A stretch of 64,000 bases of DNA from Marivirga aurantiaca. GTDB taxonomy: Bacteria; Bacteroidota; Bacteroidia; Cytophagales; Cyclobacteriaceae. The position numbers were made by a program, and so were the translations under genes. The notes beneath the pieces are model-generated. The model was not told the origin of the DNA and ran no database searches. It was given only the letters and a program-made list of their open reading frames with translations. Every line of letters begins with the position of its first letter. The first letter of the stretch is position 1. This document shows, piece by piece, positions 1-9,318 of this stretch. The stretch covers positions 1 through 64,000 of the forward strand of contig NZ_JAEQBW010000007.1 of assembly GCF_016679925.1 (NCBI RefSeq), written 5' to 3'.

Positions 1-2356
1 TTACAGTGTAGCTTCCGGCCGCCAGTCCGGTATAAATACCATTGGCATCCCCGGTGGTGTTAGTGGGCTCTTCGTTGAGGACATAAGTGTATCCTCCCGA
101 CCCGTTTCCTGCCGTGGTGGTAATCTCTCCATCAGATGCTCCAAAGCAACTAAGCTCGGCCCCGTTGAAGTTGCTTGTTATCGCAGCAGTAGCTGTAATT
201 GCCACAGGCTCTGTTAAAGTGACGTTTTGTTGTACAATGGAACAGTTGTTGGCATCTTCCAGGTCGATTGTATAGCTTCCAGCGGAAAGGTTGTTGAAAC
301 GATAGACCGTTCCTGGTTGTGTTTGTGTTGCTGCGGCATCCCCTCCAAGAGTGAAAGTGTAGTTGCCGGTCCCACCTACTGCAGTAACTTCAATGTAGCC
401 ATCATTTTCCCCGTTGCAACTGATGTCGAAGCCATTGTACTCACTGTCTGTAGTAGATGCAGACAATACAGCAGGCTCGCTGACCACCACATTGTTGCTT
501 GTAGAGGTGCACCCATTGTCATCAGTCACCCTTACCCGATAAGTTCCTGCAGCCAAAGCTGTGTAGGTCCCTGAGGCATCACCGGTAGTGTTGGCAATTG
601 CATTACCAAGGTCATCCTCCAGGTCATACACCAAAGTTCCCGTGCCTCCAGAACTCGACCCGGTTACAGATCCATCACCGGCCGCATTGCAGCTGATATC
701 ACTGGCAGTGGCTGTAATTGTTGGCATAGGGTTAACATTGACAACAACATTTTCACCTGCATTATCACATCCATTGACAGTTGTGATTATTGAATAGGTA
801 ACATTAATTGGTGAGTTAGTAGTATTAGTCAGGGTTTCAGAAATTGAACCTGTACCGTTGGCATTGGGTTCAGATATACCAGCTATTTCTTCTCTAGTCC
901 AACTAAAAGAAGTTCCAGCTGTAGCACTTGTTGGTGTGTAATTAAAAGTAGATTCACTACAAATACCAGCAGGCGTCAAACTACTATTCAATACAGCAAG
1001 CGGATTTACTGTGATTGCCTGGGAAGTAAAATCACTTTCACAACCAGTAGTAACATTAGTGGCTCGAACAATTAGTGTATTAATAGTAGGGGAGAGTGCG
1101 TTTGTTTCAATATCAACATTGGCAGATGTACCAGCTACAACAGGACTTATAATAGAAAATGCCCCATCTAAGATATGATAATTTATACCACTTTGGCTAT
1201 TTTCAACAGTGATGGTAATGTTTTCACCATCACACACTGTAGTAGCATCATAATTTAAAGTTAGCCCTGTATTAGGCAATGCGTTTATTTCTACGGTTTC
1301 CGCGTTACTTAACAAACTCTCGCAATTTGTAGAACCATCAATTACTTTTACAGTATAATCACCACTAGCTGCCGGATCACTTAAATCTATTGACTGAGTA
1401 ACATCAGCTATTGCAATTCCATTCTTATACCATACATAGCTTCCTGAATTTGGTGCTGGACTACTAGTTAAGGTGACATCAGGATCTGTTCCATTGCAGA
1501 TGGTGCTACCTGAGCTGCTAATTGTGGGTGTTGTTGGTAAGGCATTTATGGATAAATCAACCACATTTGAAATAACGGAGGGTAAACAAATACCGGAAAC
1601 TATCACACGATAGTCGTATGTATCAGTTGAAAGCGGAGTATTATTAATTTGGAGAGTTGGAGAATTAAAATTACTGTAAATTCCACCATCAGTAAAATTA
1701 TCAATGTTCACAAAGCTGAATTCATTATCATCGCTTCTTTGCCATTGGTAGGAGAGGCCACTGCCAGTAGCTGTAACACCAAAGCTTGTTATATCATTTT
1801 CACAAATAATGACAGATGAAGGCTGAGTGGTAATGGTAGGAGACTCTACGCTTGAATAAGTCCCATGATTGGCGCCTATAGGATCTCCATTGATAGTTGC
1901 ATCAGTTCCTGAAGGTGAAGCTATACGAGTTAAATTACCTGAAGAACCAGCAGTAACAGCTCTTACCTGAAAACCTCTAAAGATAAATTGATCGCTGGCA
2001 ATCGTATTGTTAACTACAAATTCTACCTCTACATAATTAGTGGTTTTAATGAAAAAATTCGTGGTAATATCACCTCCTGAATAGAGAACATTTCCGGAGC
2101 TTGCACCTGTTCTAAATTCAAAATTAGCAGGTACTTCCAACCTTAAATAAACAGCTGATCCTCCTGATGTAGCAAAATCAGCATTTGTGGTTTCAGTAAT
2201 GAGGATGTCATCTAAGACGTAAAATCCTCCATCAACACATAGATTGGAAAGGTCCGCAGTGGTAATATTAACCTGGGCATAGCTTTCATGGCTCATTATA
2301 AATAATGAGAAAAAGAAAAGCAGGATTAATTTAATTTTAAAGTAAAAGTGTTTCGT
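1..2356 (-). CDS. Giant SprB-repeat / Ig-like surface adhesin, N-terminal part (runs off window)
   Basis: The minus-strand frame is open from 2356 to base 1 (about 785 residues) and continues past the edge. It begins with a typical Sec signal peptide (KIKLILLFFF core, ending SYAQ) followed by a lectin- or adhesion-like N-terminal region. Next come several Ig/PKD-like modules with phrases such as VCDGENITITV, and at the end at least three repeats of roughly 90 residues of the SprB type (xCxGxxDGxI, GGTGxYTY, LxAGxYTVxVxDxNxC, LTEP). SprB-repeat proteins are large, exported by the type IX system, and act in gliding or attachment. The T9SS C-terminal signal would lie outside the window. No ATG lies before the signal peptide: the codon at the expected place (2356-2354) is ACG, and a stop lies just upstream. 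The first in-frame ATG is at the end of the hydrophobic core and would destroy the signal. Family assignment is firm; the start is uncertain. Confidence 0.85.
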
Positions 2357-2444
2357 ACCTTTTTGATTTAATAGTTAATGACTATAAAATTACCTAAAAA
2401 AAATTGATTATATTAATATAGATTATAAATATATCTTACATTGG

Positions 2445-3776
2445 CTAAAAAAATATTTTAACTAACCCTACTGACTTAGAGGTATTTTCAAATTCAAGGC
2501 TTGAAAGTATGATGACGGAATTGTCATTTAGGGATAATATCTTTTTAATATTGTAAAATTTACTATTCTGAAGTTTAAACGCTTCATTTTCAATCAGTAT
2601 ACCTGCTTCTGAGAATTTAAGTAAATAAGAATTGGTGGTTGCAGCTTCCAGTTCGTTTTCAGGAATATACTCAGTAGTAGCCATTATAATTTTACCTGAA
2701 TTGGTTCTAGTCATACTTACTACATTATTGCCATATCCCGAAAAAATGAACCAATTTGTACTAAAATAGGGATTTTCCTGATCTGGTTGAATTGGATTAA
2801 AAGTGGATCTAATTAAAAATAAAGAATCATTGTTGCTATTCCGATATGAGCCTGCAAGGTATAAATTGCCCTCGTATCCATCTTGCAATATAGCACCTAG
2901 TTGTTCATCATTTTCATTTCCTATAGTTGTGGGTTCTGCAACAGCTGATTGCATTTCTTTATAAATCTTCCTTACTATGTTATAAGAGGGGGGAGCAACA
3001 CTATCTTGATTGCTAGAGGTGTATTCATGTCCTATGGTAGTGTATAAGTAATTGTATGAGGTGAACTGCTCCTGGATTATCTTGTTCGCAGTGGTATTGT
3101 TATAGACTATACTATTTAGGTTTCTTGGAATTTCCTCAAACTGCATCACTCTTGTGGTGGTGTCTTCAAAATTAAAATTATTAAGATTATAAATCTGAAC
3201 AATTTCGTTGGTCTTATCATTTCTTTGGGGCCTCCTGATTGTTCCGGCAAAATAAATATAACCTACTGCATCAATCATGAAATCATTCATGGTAATTGAC
3301 TGGTTACTTTCTGCTGCCAAAGTTTTAATTTCAGCTATAGAAGAGGTAGTGTCATTGGCGGCTTTAACAGGCTCTCCTTCTAAATTTGCTTTTAATAAAA
3401 TACTTTTGCTGAAAGCATTATTTGCGGTTTCTTTTCTGATACCTAGTATGTATAAATCATTTTCATTGCCAAACTTTAGTGTTACGCCTTGATCATAAGT
3501 ATTGGTTTTTATATGGAAAGAGGAAAGTTGAAACCCCTCATTATCTGTATTGATCAAATAAATGTCTGAGTTGGTATTGGTGCTATTTTTATTGTTGGCC
3601 AGAATTAGATAACCGCTTCCATCAGGTTTTGCTATAAAATCAACGGCTTCGATATCTTCGAGGCTACTATAAATTTTTGAAAATTTTGGAACAGCTTCTT
3701 CTTGTAGTAAGTCATCTTTACATGAAAGAAGTAGTACACTGATAATTAAAAAAGCGATATTTAAAAGATACCTCAC
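2445..3776 (-). CDS. Lipoprotein, probable beta-propeller, last gene of the STAND/SpoIIE island
   Basis: This 443-residue protein starts with a lipoprotein signal (hydrophobic stretch then LLLSC at about residue 19, followed by KDD), so it should be lipidated and face the periplasm or surface. The body has repeated hydrophobic-polar blocks of the kind SGYLILANN, ENDLYILGI, YIYFAGTIRR and NLYLAGSYRN, spaced about 50-60 residues apart, suggestive of a beta-propeller. I do not recognise a named family. It sits 4 bases after the outer-membrane barrel gene, so it is almost certainly cotranscribed with the five genes upstream. No terminator is evident before the adhesin that starts 88 bases further on. 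A role as a periplasmic sensor or scaffold is inference only. Confidence 0.8.
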   Translation of the reverse strand: MRYLLNIAFLIISVLLLSCKDDLLQEEAVPKFSKIYSSLEDIEAVDFIAKPDGSGYLILANNKNSTNTNSDIYLINTDNEGFQLSSFHIKTNTYDQGVTLKFGNENDLYILGIRKETANNAFSKSILLKANLEGEPVKAANDTTSSIAEIKTLAAESNQSITMNDFMIDAVGYIYFAGTIRRPQRNDKTNEIVQIYNLNNFNFEDTTTRVMQFEEIPRNLNSIVYNNTTANKIIQEQFTSYNYLYTTIGHEYTSSNQDSVAPPSYNIVRKIYKEMQSAVAEPTTIGNENDEQLGAILQDGYEGNLYLAGSYRNSNNDSLFLIRSTFNPIQPDQENPYFSTNWFIFSGYGNNVVSMTRTNSGKIIMATTEYIPENELEAATTNSYLLKFSEAGILIENEAFKLQNSKFYNIKKILSLNDNSVIILSSLEFENTSKSVGLVKIFF

Positions 3777-3780
3777 CTGA

Positions 3781-4839
3781 CTATCGGAAATTAAAGAATG
3801 GAATATTAAACGCTATATTAACTTCATATATGAGGTTACTGAAATCATCTTCTATTACTTCACCACGATTGTCAACTGTTTGCAAAATACGCTGATTATC
3901 GTCTAAATAATTGGTGTGTGCCAACATATATTTAGTTGCACCAATCTTTATCTCTCCATAATTTTCACCAACCATGAACATAGTTCCGATGTGAGCATGT
4001 AATCCGAAGTTGAATTTTTTCCTATACATGCTAATATCTATTCTATCCGCATTTCCTTCTTCTAATTCCTCAGAATCTTCACTTACATAATTTAAAAGAA
4101 GTTGATTGATATTGTACCTGCCAGTAATGCCTATTTCCATAAAAGGCTTCCAATAATATTTATCCAATATACCTCTTGCACTTACATTTAAATTAAGGCC
4201 ATTATCCGATGATTCATAGGTAAATGTATTATCCTTAGCCTCAGTGTTATGAACAATGGTTTCAGAGTAATCATACTTTTGATTTTGATACATTACATCT
4301 CCTCTTAACCATAGTTTCTCTGAAAATGGGTAAATAAATTGTGCGCCAACCTGAAAGGAGATTTTCGGAGTATACCTATAACTGTCTTTGTTTTTGTAAG
4401 GATTTTGACTAAATCTCCTTAGGTCTCCATTTTTTCCTTTTAATACCTGAATAGTGTTAAAGTTCATGAGACCAACAATACCTATGAAATATATGGGGTC
4501 TGTCTTAATTTTTCTATAGAGTGAATATAATTCCGGAGGATCTACATTGGGTAAAACCTTATAATCTGTCTTTATTTTCAGTAATTTTATTAAAGATTCT
4601 TTAGCTTTTTCATTTTGGTTAATATTGAGGTAAGTGAGCGTAAGCAATCGATATGCTTCAATTTTTTCACTTTTCAAGAAACCATCCACCAGACAGTCTG
4701 CCAATTTTCCTGGGATGGCATACAGGTTACCATTGGAGTAATCTGATCGTGCTTCGTTAAGGCTTCTTTCACAATTATTTTGTGCAAGAAGGCTGAAACC
4801 ACTTAACAATAAAAATATAGTTAGTAAGTATTTTCTCAT
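3781..4839 (-). CDS. Outer-membrane beta-barrel protein with TPR-like N-terminal region
   Basis: The 352-residue product starts with a Sec signal peptide (MRKYLLTIFLLLSGFSLLAQ). Residues about 22-110 look like a short TPR-like helical region (YRLLTLTYLNINQNEKAKESLIKLL), ending in the phrase DPPELYSLYRKIKT, which precedes many Bacteroidota barrels. From about 115 to the end the sequence alternates polar and hydrophobic residues as in beta strands and ends in a terminal aromatic strand (NIAFNIPFFNFR). It is therefore predicted as an outer-membrane porin-like protein. It overlaps the STAND NTPase gene by 4 bases (ATGA), so translation is probably coupled. Its substrate or partner cannot be told from the sequence. 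Confidence 0.8.
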   Translation of the reverse strand: MRKYLLTIFLLLSGFSLLAQNNCERSLNEARSDYSNGNLYAIPGKLADCLVDGFLKSEKIEAYRLLTLTYLNINQNEKAKESLIKLLKIKTDYKVLPNVDPPELYSLYRKIKTDPIYFIGIVGLMNFNTIQVLKGKNGDLRRFSQNPYKNKDSYRYTPKISFQVGAQFIYPFSEKLWLRGDVMYQNQKYDYSETIVHNTEAKDNTFTYESSDNGLNLNVSARGILDKYYWKPFMEIGITGRYNINQLLLNYVSEDSEELEEGNADRIDISMYRKKFNFGLHAHIGTMFMVGENYGEIKIGATKYMLAHTNYLDDNQRILQTVDNRGEVIEDDFSNLIYEVNIAFNIPFFNFR

Positions 4840-7800
4840 CTAATATAATTTACAAAAACACTTTCATGTAAAATAGGATTATATTCAATTTCATCTCCAA
4901 TATATCTATCCCATTCTTCCTTAGTAATATCTCTTTTTAACATACCCTGAAGCGATTCTGCCAAAATAGTGCTTTTTATTGGGTATAATCTGAAAACCTG
5001 ATCTTTACATCCTGCAAAAATGTAAGAATTATTGAGCAGTGCAATAGCATTTACCCAAGAACCTGGCTCATTGATAATCATTGGAAATTCATCAATATTG
5101 TTGAGATCCCACAACCGTATAGTTCCTTTTGAACTGGAAGCTATAATCTGGTTTTCTGAAATATTAAACGATAAATCAGTCATAATCTCGCCATCCGTAC
5201 CTCTAAGTGTTATAGGTTCACCAGGGTTAAAATCTTCATCCAGCGGATATAATGTTACTAAACCCGAGTTGTCACCTGCTGCTATCATCTTATTGCCAAT
5301 GGCTAATGAATGGATATACCTGTTGGTTGTTTTATTAATTTTTTTGTACAAGGTTTTGTCCTCCAAACTCCATAGTTCAATTTCCCCCTTGTTATTTCCA
5401 GTGATCAACAGATCATTATTGAGCAATTCCATATCGTATATTCTACTATCAATTTTCAAGAGAGGAGATAATGCTTTATTCTTAAATTGGTAAATGATGC
5501 TATCAGAAGACGATATTAGGAAATCGGAGCTATTCTCTCTGAAAACCACATCAAAAGCATAAGCATTGGGTAAAGTGTATTTTTCTGTGGTTCTAATACG
5601 GTTTCCAACATTGATCACATAAAATTCAGGACCATCTGTAAGGGCTACCAATTTTTGATTATTATTATCTACAAAAATCTTTTTGACGAATACTCCTTGC
5701 TGGTCAAATATTACAATGCTTCTATTGGAACTTTTGTTTTCTACTTCCCATGCATTTATCCTGCCGGAAGTACCGGTAGTATACAGATATCTTCCTTTTA
5801 CAAATTGTAATGACCGAACATCTGTAGAACTACTTTTAAAAGCATCAAAATAACTTTTATCAAGTGCTTTTACAGCATAGAACAGACCATTGTAAATATC
5901 GTTGTCACTATCATAACCGGCATTGTTAATATTGAATTTATATCCATAATAGGCCAGGAGAGCTTTTAATGAGTCATCTTCTTGTTGTTGTTGTGACTTT
6001 ACCGCCAGTTTTTGTGCGAGTGCTCTCATCCTAAATGCCTGGGTTGTCTTTTGGGACACCTGTAACTGTTCATTTTTCTCAATCGCTTCATTGTTGGCTT
6101 CCTGGGCAATTATTTGTGCTTCAAGGGCTTTTTGTTCATTTCTTTCCGATTCTTCTGTAGCCGCTCTGGCCAAATTCCTTTCTTCTTGTGCTATTAAGAA
6201 GTTATATTCCGCATTTCTTTTTTCAGTATTAGCCCTGTAAGCAGATTTATTAGCTTCACTTTTTTGGATCTGTGCCCTTATTTCATTTTCATTGGCAACT
6301 TCTGCACTTTTTCTGGCCCTTTCTGAGCTTTCCTCTGCAATTTCCTTTTGTCTTTCAGCTATTGTACTTTGTTGGAAAGCAAAAAAGAGTAAAATCAATG
6401 AAAACACTGCAGCTGTGCCCAACACATAAGCTACCAATTTAGAGCGTTTCAGCCTCTTTTTTTGTAAAACCTCTTTTGTTTCAATCTCCTTTTTATAAGC
6501 ATTTTCACTTCTTTCCAAAAATGTAATTACTGATTCGAAGGCGTTATCATATTGTAAGGCCCATTTCAAAGTAGGCTTGGTCTTATTTCTCCATACAATT
6601 GCCAGTTGAAGGTCTGGCGGCCTCCAAAGGTTGCCGTTTCCTTGTTGATATTTTTTAGCAGCAATAGCCAAGCGAATATAAATTTGGGATGATTCAGATT
6701 CTTCTTGAACCCAGTTTCTTAATCTATACCATACCCTCATCAGGGCTTCATGGCTAATATCAATAACGGAATTACTATTAATTACCTGGTTTTCTCTGGG
6801 TGTCAACAAAGCCCTGCCTTTAATTCTGAATTTTTCAATAATTGGCACCAGGGTAGATTCTTCTTCGTCTACGATCTGGGCTATATCATTGAGAGGAGTA
6901 GGGCGTCTTATCCCATCATTGTCACTTCTTTTTTCGGTAATGGTTTTAAATATTTTTTCGCAAATCAATTTTTGCTCTTCATTCAACTCGTAAAATGCTT
7001 CATCAGCATGACGGGACAATGCTTCATTCACTCCACCAATAGCTTCATAATGGATGAAATCGATGATTTCTCCACTTTTTGCATCTGAAGTAATCCAATA
7101 ATCCCATGTACGCATCAGCGCATGTTGCAATACAGGGAGTTGATCAGGACGGTCCCCCATGTCATTCAACAGTCTTTGCACCAGTCGATTGGAAATTTCC
7201 CCTTCGCCTACTGCCACGGGGCCAGTAATTACCAGTTTTTTCTGCTCCCTTGTCATTTGCGGAATCAGATAATGACTATCATTGATTCGGTTGGTTAGTT
7301 CAGGAAATTGTTCACAATCACCCAAAAAATCCGACCTCATAGACAAAGCAACATAGATGGGTACATCACTTTGCTCTACTGCTTGCAATATGAGGTTGAC
7401 ATATGCCAGTGATTCATTCAGGTGCTGAATGGCCCCTAGTTTTCTAAACCGGAAAATTTCTTCAAACTGATCAATATAGATCAATAAATTCTTCCCTTGA
7501 AGGTGTTCGTTCAATTCATAAAGTTCCGATAGGCCTTTAGTGCTTTTCCTTAAAATTGCTTCAAAAAGGTTGTTGTTGATCAAGGATTCCACTTTAGAGA
7601 ATTTCTTGTGTGGGTTGCTTGCTTCCAAATGATTTTTGAAACCATTGGCTAAATTCTTGATAGGATCAAGCCCCGGTTTTGCGGTAATAACCTCCCAGTT
7701 ATTACCCGCTTTATTGATAAAGCCTGCATGAAGGGTAGGTATTACACCTGAAAACATCAATGAGGATTTACCCGTACCTGAAGAGCCTAATATATTAACA

Positions 7801-7940
7801 AATCTATTTTTTTCAAGGATGGACAATACCTCATCACTTTGACCTTCCCTGCCGAAGTACAAGTAACTCTCATCTACCCCAAAAGGCCGTAAGCCCGGAA
7901 AAGGATTAAAGTATAAATCTTTTTGTAGCGTATTAGTCAC
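4836..7940 (-). CDS. Membrane-anchored STAND NTPase with C-terminal WD40-like propeller
   Basis: The 1034-residue protein begins with the NPFPGLRPF and YLYFGRE motifs of the nSTAND1 class. A Walker A loop (LGSSGTGKSS, residues about 51-60) and a Walker B segment (IDQFEE, about 156-161) follow. The helical region to about 490 includes a winged-helix-like part around HEALMRVW. One transmembrane helix lies at about 502-522. Residues about 524-650 are a long Ala/Glu/Arg-rich coiled coil, and about 690-1010 form WD40-like blades (for example GNNKGEIELWSLED and SSSKGTIRLWDLNN). STAND NTPases are switch proteins that oligomerise when their sensor domain binds a trigger; many are conflict or apoptosis-like effectors. 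Here no effector domain is fused. The adjacent TIR-like gene, 4 bases upstream, is the obvious partner candidate (inference). Confidence 0.88.
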   Translation of the reverse strand: MTNTLQKDLYFNPFPGLRPFGVDESYLYFGREGQSDEVLSILEKNRFVNILGSSGTGKSSLMFSGVIPTLHAGFINKAGNNWEVITAKPGLDPIKNLANGFKNHLEASNPHKKFSKVESLINNNLFEAILRKSTKGLSELYELNEHLQGKNLLIYIDQFEEIFRFRKLGAIQHLNESLAYVNLILQAVEQSDVPIYVALSMRSDFLGDCEQFPELTNRINDSHYLIPQMTREQKKLVITGPVAVGEGEISNRLVQRLLNDMGDRPDQLPVLQHALMRTWDYWITSDAKSGEIIDFIHYEAIGGVNEALSRHADEAFYELNEEQKLICEKIFKTITEKRSDNDGIRRPTPLNDIAQIVDEEESTLVPIIEKFRIKGRALLTPRENQVINSNSVIDISHEALMRVWYRLRNWVQEESESSQIYIRLAIAAKKYQQGNGNLWRPPDLQLAIVWRNKTKPTLKWALQYDNAFESVITFLERSENAYKKEIETKEVLQKKRLKRSKLVAYVLGTAAVFSLILLFFAFQQSTIAERQKEIAEESSERARKSAEVANENEIRAQIQKSEANKSAYRANTEKRNAEYNFLIAQEERNLARAATEESERNEQKALEAQIIAQEANNEAIEKNEQLQVSQKTTQAFRMRALAQKLAVKSQQQQEDDSLKALLAYYGYKFNINNAGYDSDNDIYNGLFYAVKALDKSYFDAFKSSSTDVRSLQFVKGRYLYTTGTSGRINAWEVENKSSNRSIVIFDQQGVFVKKIFVDNNNQKLVALTDGPEFYVINVGNRIRTTEKYTLPNAYAFDVVFRENSSDFLISSSDSIIYQFKNKALSPLLKIDSRIYDMELLNNDLLITGNNKGEIELWSLEDKTLYKKINKTTNRYIHSLAIGNKMIAAGDNSGLVTLYPLDEDFNPGEPITLRGTDGEIMTDLSFNISENQIIASSSKGTIRLWDLNNIDEFPMIINEPGSWVNAIALLNNSYIFAGCKDQVFRLYPIKSTILAESLQGMLKRDITKEEWDRYIGDEIEYNPILHESVFVNYIR

Positions 7941-7944
7941 TGAC

Positions 7945-9318
7945 TTAATTAATTTCCTTTAGGTAATCTACTATTTCTTCTACTCGTTTGATTGGAATTA
8001 ATGAAAAATTTTCTTCAACATATTTGTTGGGGAGAGAAAGGGTTTGTCCTAGTATATATTTTCCTTTGATTTGTTTTTTTCTTTTAAAACCTGGTGCTTT
8101 CCTGATTTCTGAGATCATGGATTTTAACCATTCTTGATTATTTTTAAAATTCAAAATTACAAAATAATCTGCTGTTCGAAGTAATTCATAGTGTAGTAAT
8201 CTAAAATTAGTTACATTATCTACATTATTTAAGATGCTAATGCGAAATTTCTCTTTCAAGAAGGCCTCTTTATTGATAGCATTTTTTAATGATTCCTCCA
8301 ATGATGTATCAGAAACTATATAAATAAGTTCCTTTACTGAATCTGCATCCTCTTGCTTGGGCTCTGTATCTTTCGAAAACAATTGTTCTTTCAATATAGT
8401 TTTCAATTCTTCTATAGGAGCCTCTACTGCTTCAATGTTTTTATAAGGCTTAAGCTGTACCTTAAGTTCATTATATCGAGCTGTTTTTTCTGGTTTCAAT
8501 GCTTGTTGAGGATTAAACCAAATAAATCTTTTCTGTTCAGTCAGTTTATTAAAAGCTTTATCTCTTTCTATAATATCCAGGTCTAAAAACTCATCAGGGA
8601 AATGCAGAGACAGATCACATTTTTTCATGAAAAAAAGTTCTGCATCATCCATGTAATTAGCTTCAATAGAAAAGTCTTCGTCAGGATAAATTTGAGTTTT
8701 GTAAGATTTTAATTCCCTTTTAATACTATTTCTGTCATTGAAATACTCTTCACTCTTATTGGATATGAAAATCTTAAGTTCAAATTCCTCTTGATTTTGT
8801 AAAAATATACGAAAAGTATCATTTAAAATATCAGCCATTATTGTCCAAAACTGATGGTTGTCCTGATATTCATTCCATCCTTCAAACGTCTGATATTCTA
8901 TTTCATCTGCAGCTGTAACATTATAAAATCTGTAGTAGGTAGGAGTAGAGAGTGAAAGAGGTAATTCTTCTATTTTTACCGGGGCTTTAAAAACTTTTTT
9001 GACTTTATGGTTAATAAATGGAATGTCAAAATTAAAAGCTGTTTCTAAAGCGGTGGCATCCTGGTTAATATTTGAAGAAACTATGAATGCAGGAGACAAA
9101 ATATAGATAATCAAGTCAGAGAGATTGAAATCCTCAGGTGAAATCAGGTCAGTCTCACTTTTGTAAATAATTTCAATTTCTGATTTAACCTGATAGTTAA
9201 GTGCCGTTTTTAAAATTTCAGTAAAATAATCTACCCAACCAGTATCACTATCTGATAGGGGTATGTTGTCATTCTTTGTGAATTTGACAATGATGCAATA
9301 TTTATTTTTATACTTCAA
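7945..9318 (-). CDS. Protein with three TIR-like / Rossmannoid units, STAND-associated
   Basis: This 457-residue soluble protein shows three similar alpha/beta units. The first opens with YCIIVKFTKNDN and continues to a SDLIIYILSPAF strand. The second (about residue 185) opens with LKIFISNKSEEYFNDRNSIK and has AELFFMKKCDLSLHF. The third (about 325) opens with ELIYIVSDTSLEESLKNAI and has LRTADYFVIL. Strand-helix order and the hIFIS / CDLxL phrases resemble TIR and TIR-like domains. I cannot place a catalytic glutamate with confidence, so NADase activity is not claimed. The gene overlaps the phosphatase gene by 4 bases and is 4 bases before the STAND gene. An adaptor that links the two is the simplest inference. 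No signal peptide is visible. Confidence 0.65.
   Translation of the reverse strand: MKYKNKYCIIVKFTKNDNIPLSDSDTGWVDYFTEILKTALNYQVKSEIEIIYKSETDLISPEDFNLSDLIIYILSPAFIVSSNINQDATALETAFNFDIPFINHKVKKVFKAPVKIEELPLSLSTPTYYRFYNVTAADEIEYQTFEGWNEYQDNHQFWTIMADILNDTFRIFLQNQEEFELKIFISNKSEEYFNDRNSIKRELKSYKTQIYPDEDFSIEANYMDDAELFFMKKCDLSLHFPDEFLDLDIIERDKAFNKLTEQKRFIWFNPQQALKPEKTARYNELKVQLKPYKNIEAVEAPIEELKTILKEQLFSKDTEPKQEDADSVKELIYIVSDTSLEESLKNAINKEAFLKEKFRISILNNVDNVTNFRLLHYELLRTADYFVILNFKNNQEWLKSMISEIRKAPGFKRKKQIKGKYILGQTLSLPNKYVEENFSLIPIKRVEEIVDYLKEIN

Noticed and set aside
1-800. Open frames on the plus strand at 87, 227 and 588
   Set aside because: They are shadows of the SprB-repeat adhesin, which is continuous on the minus strand with clear repeats.
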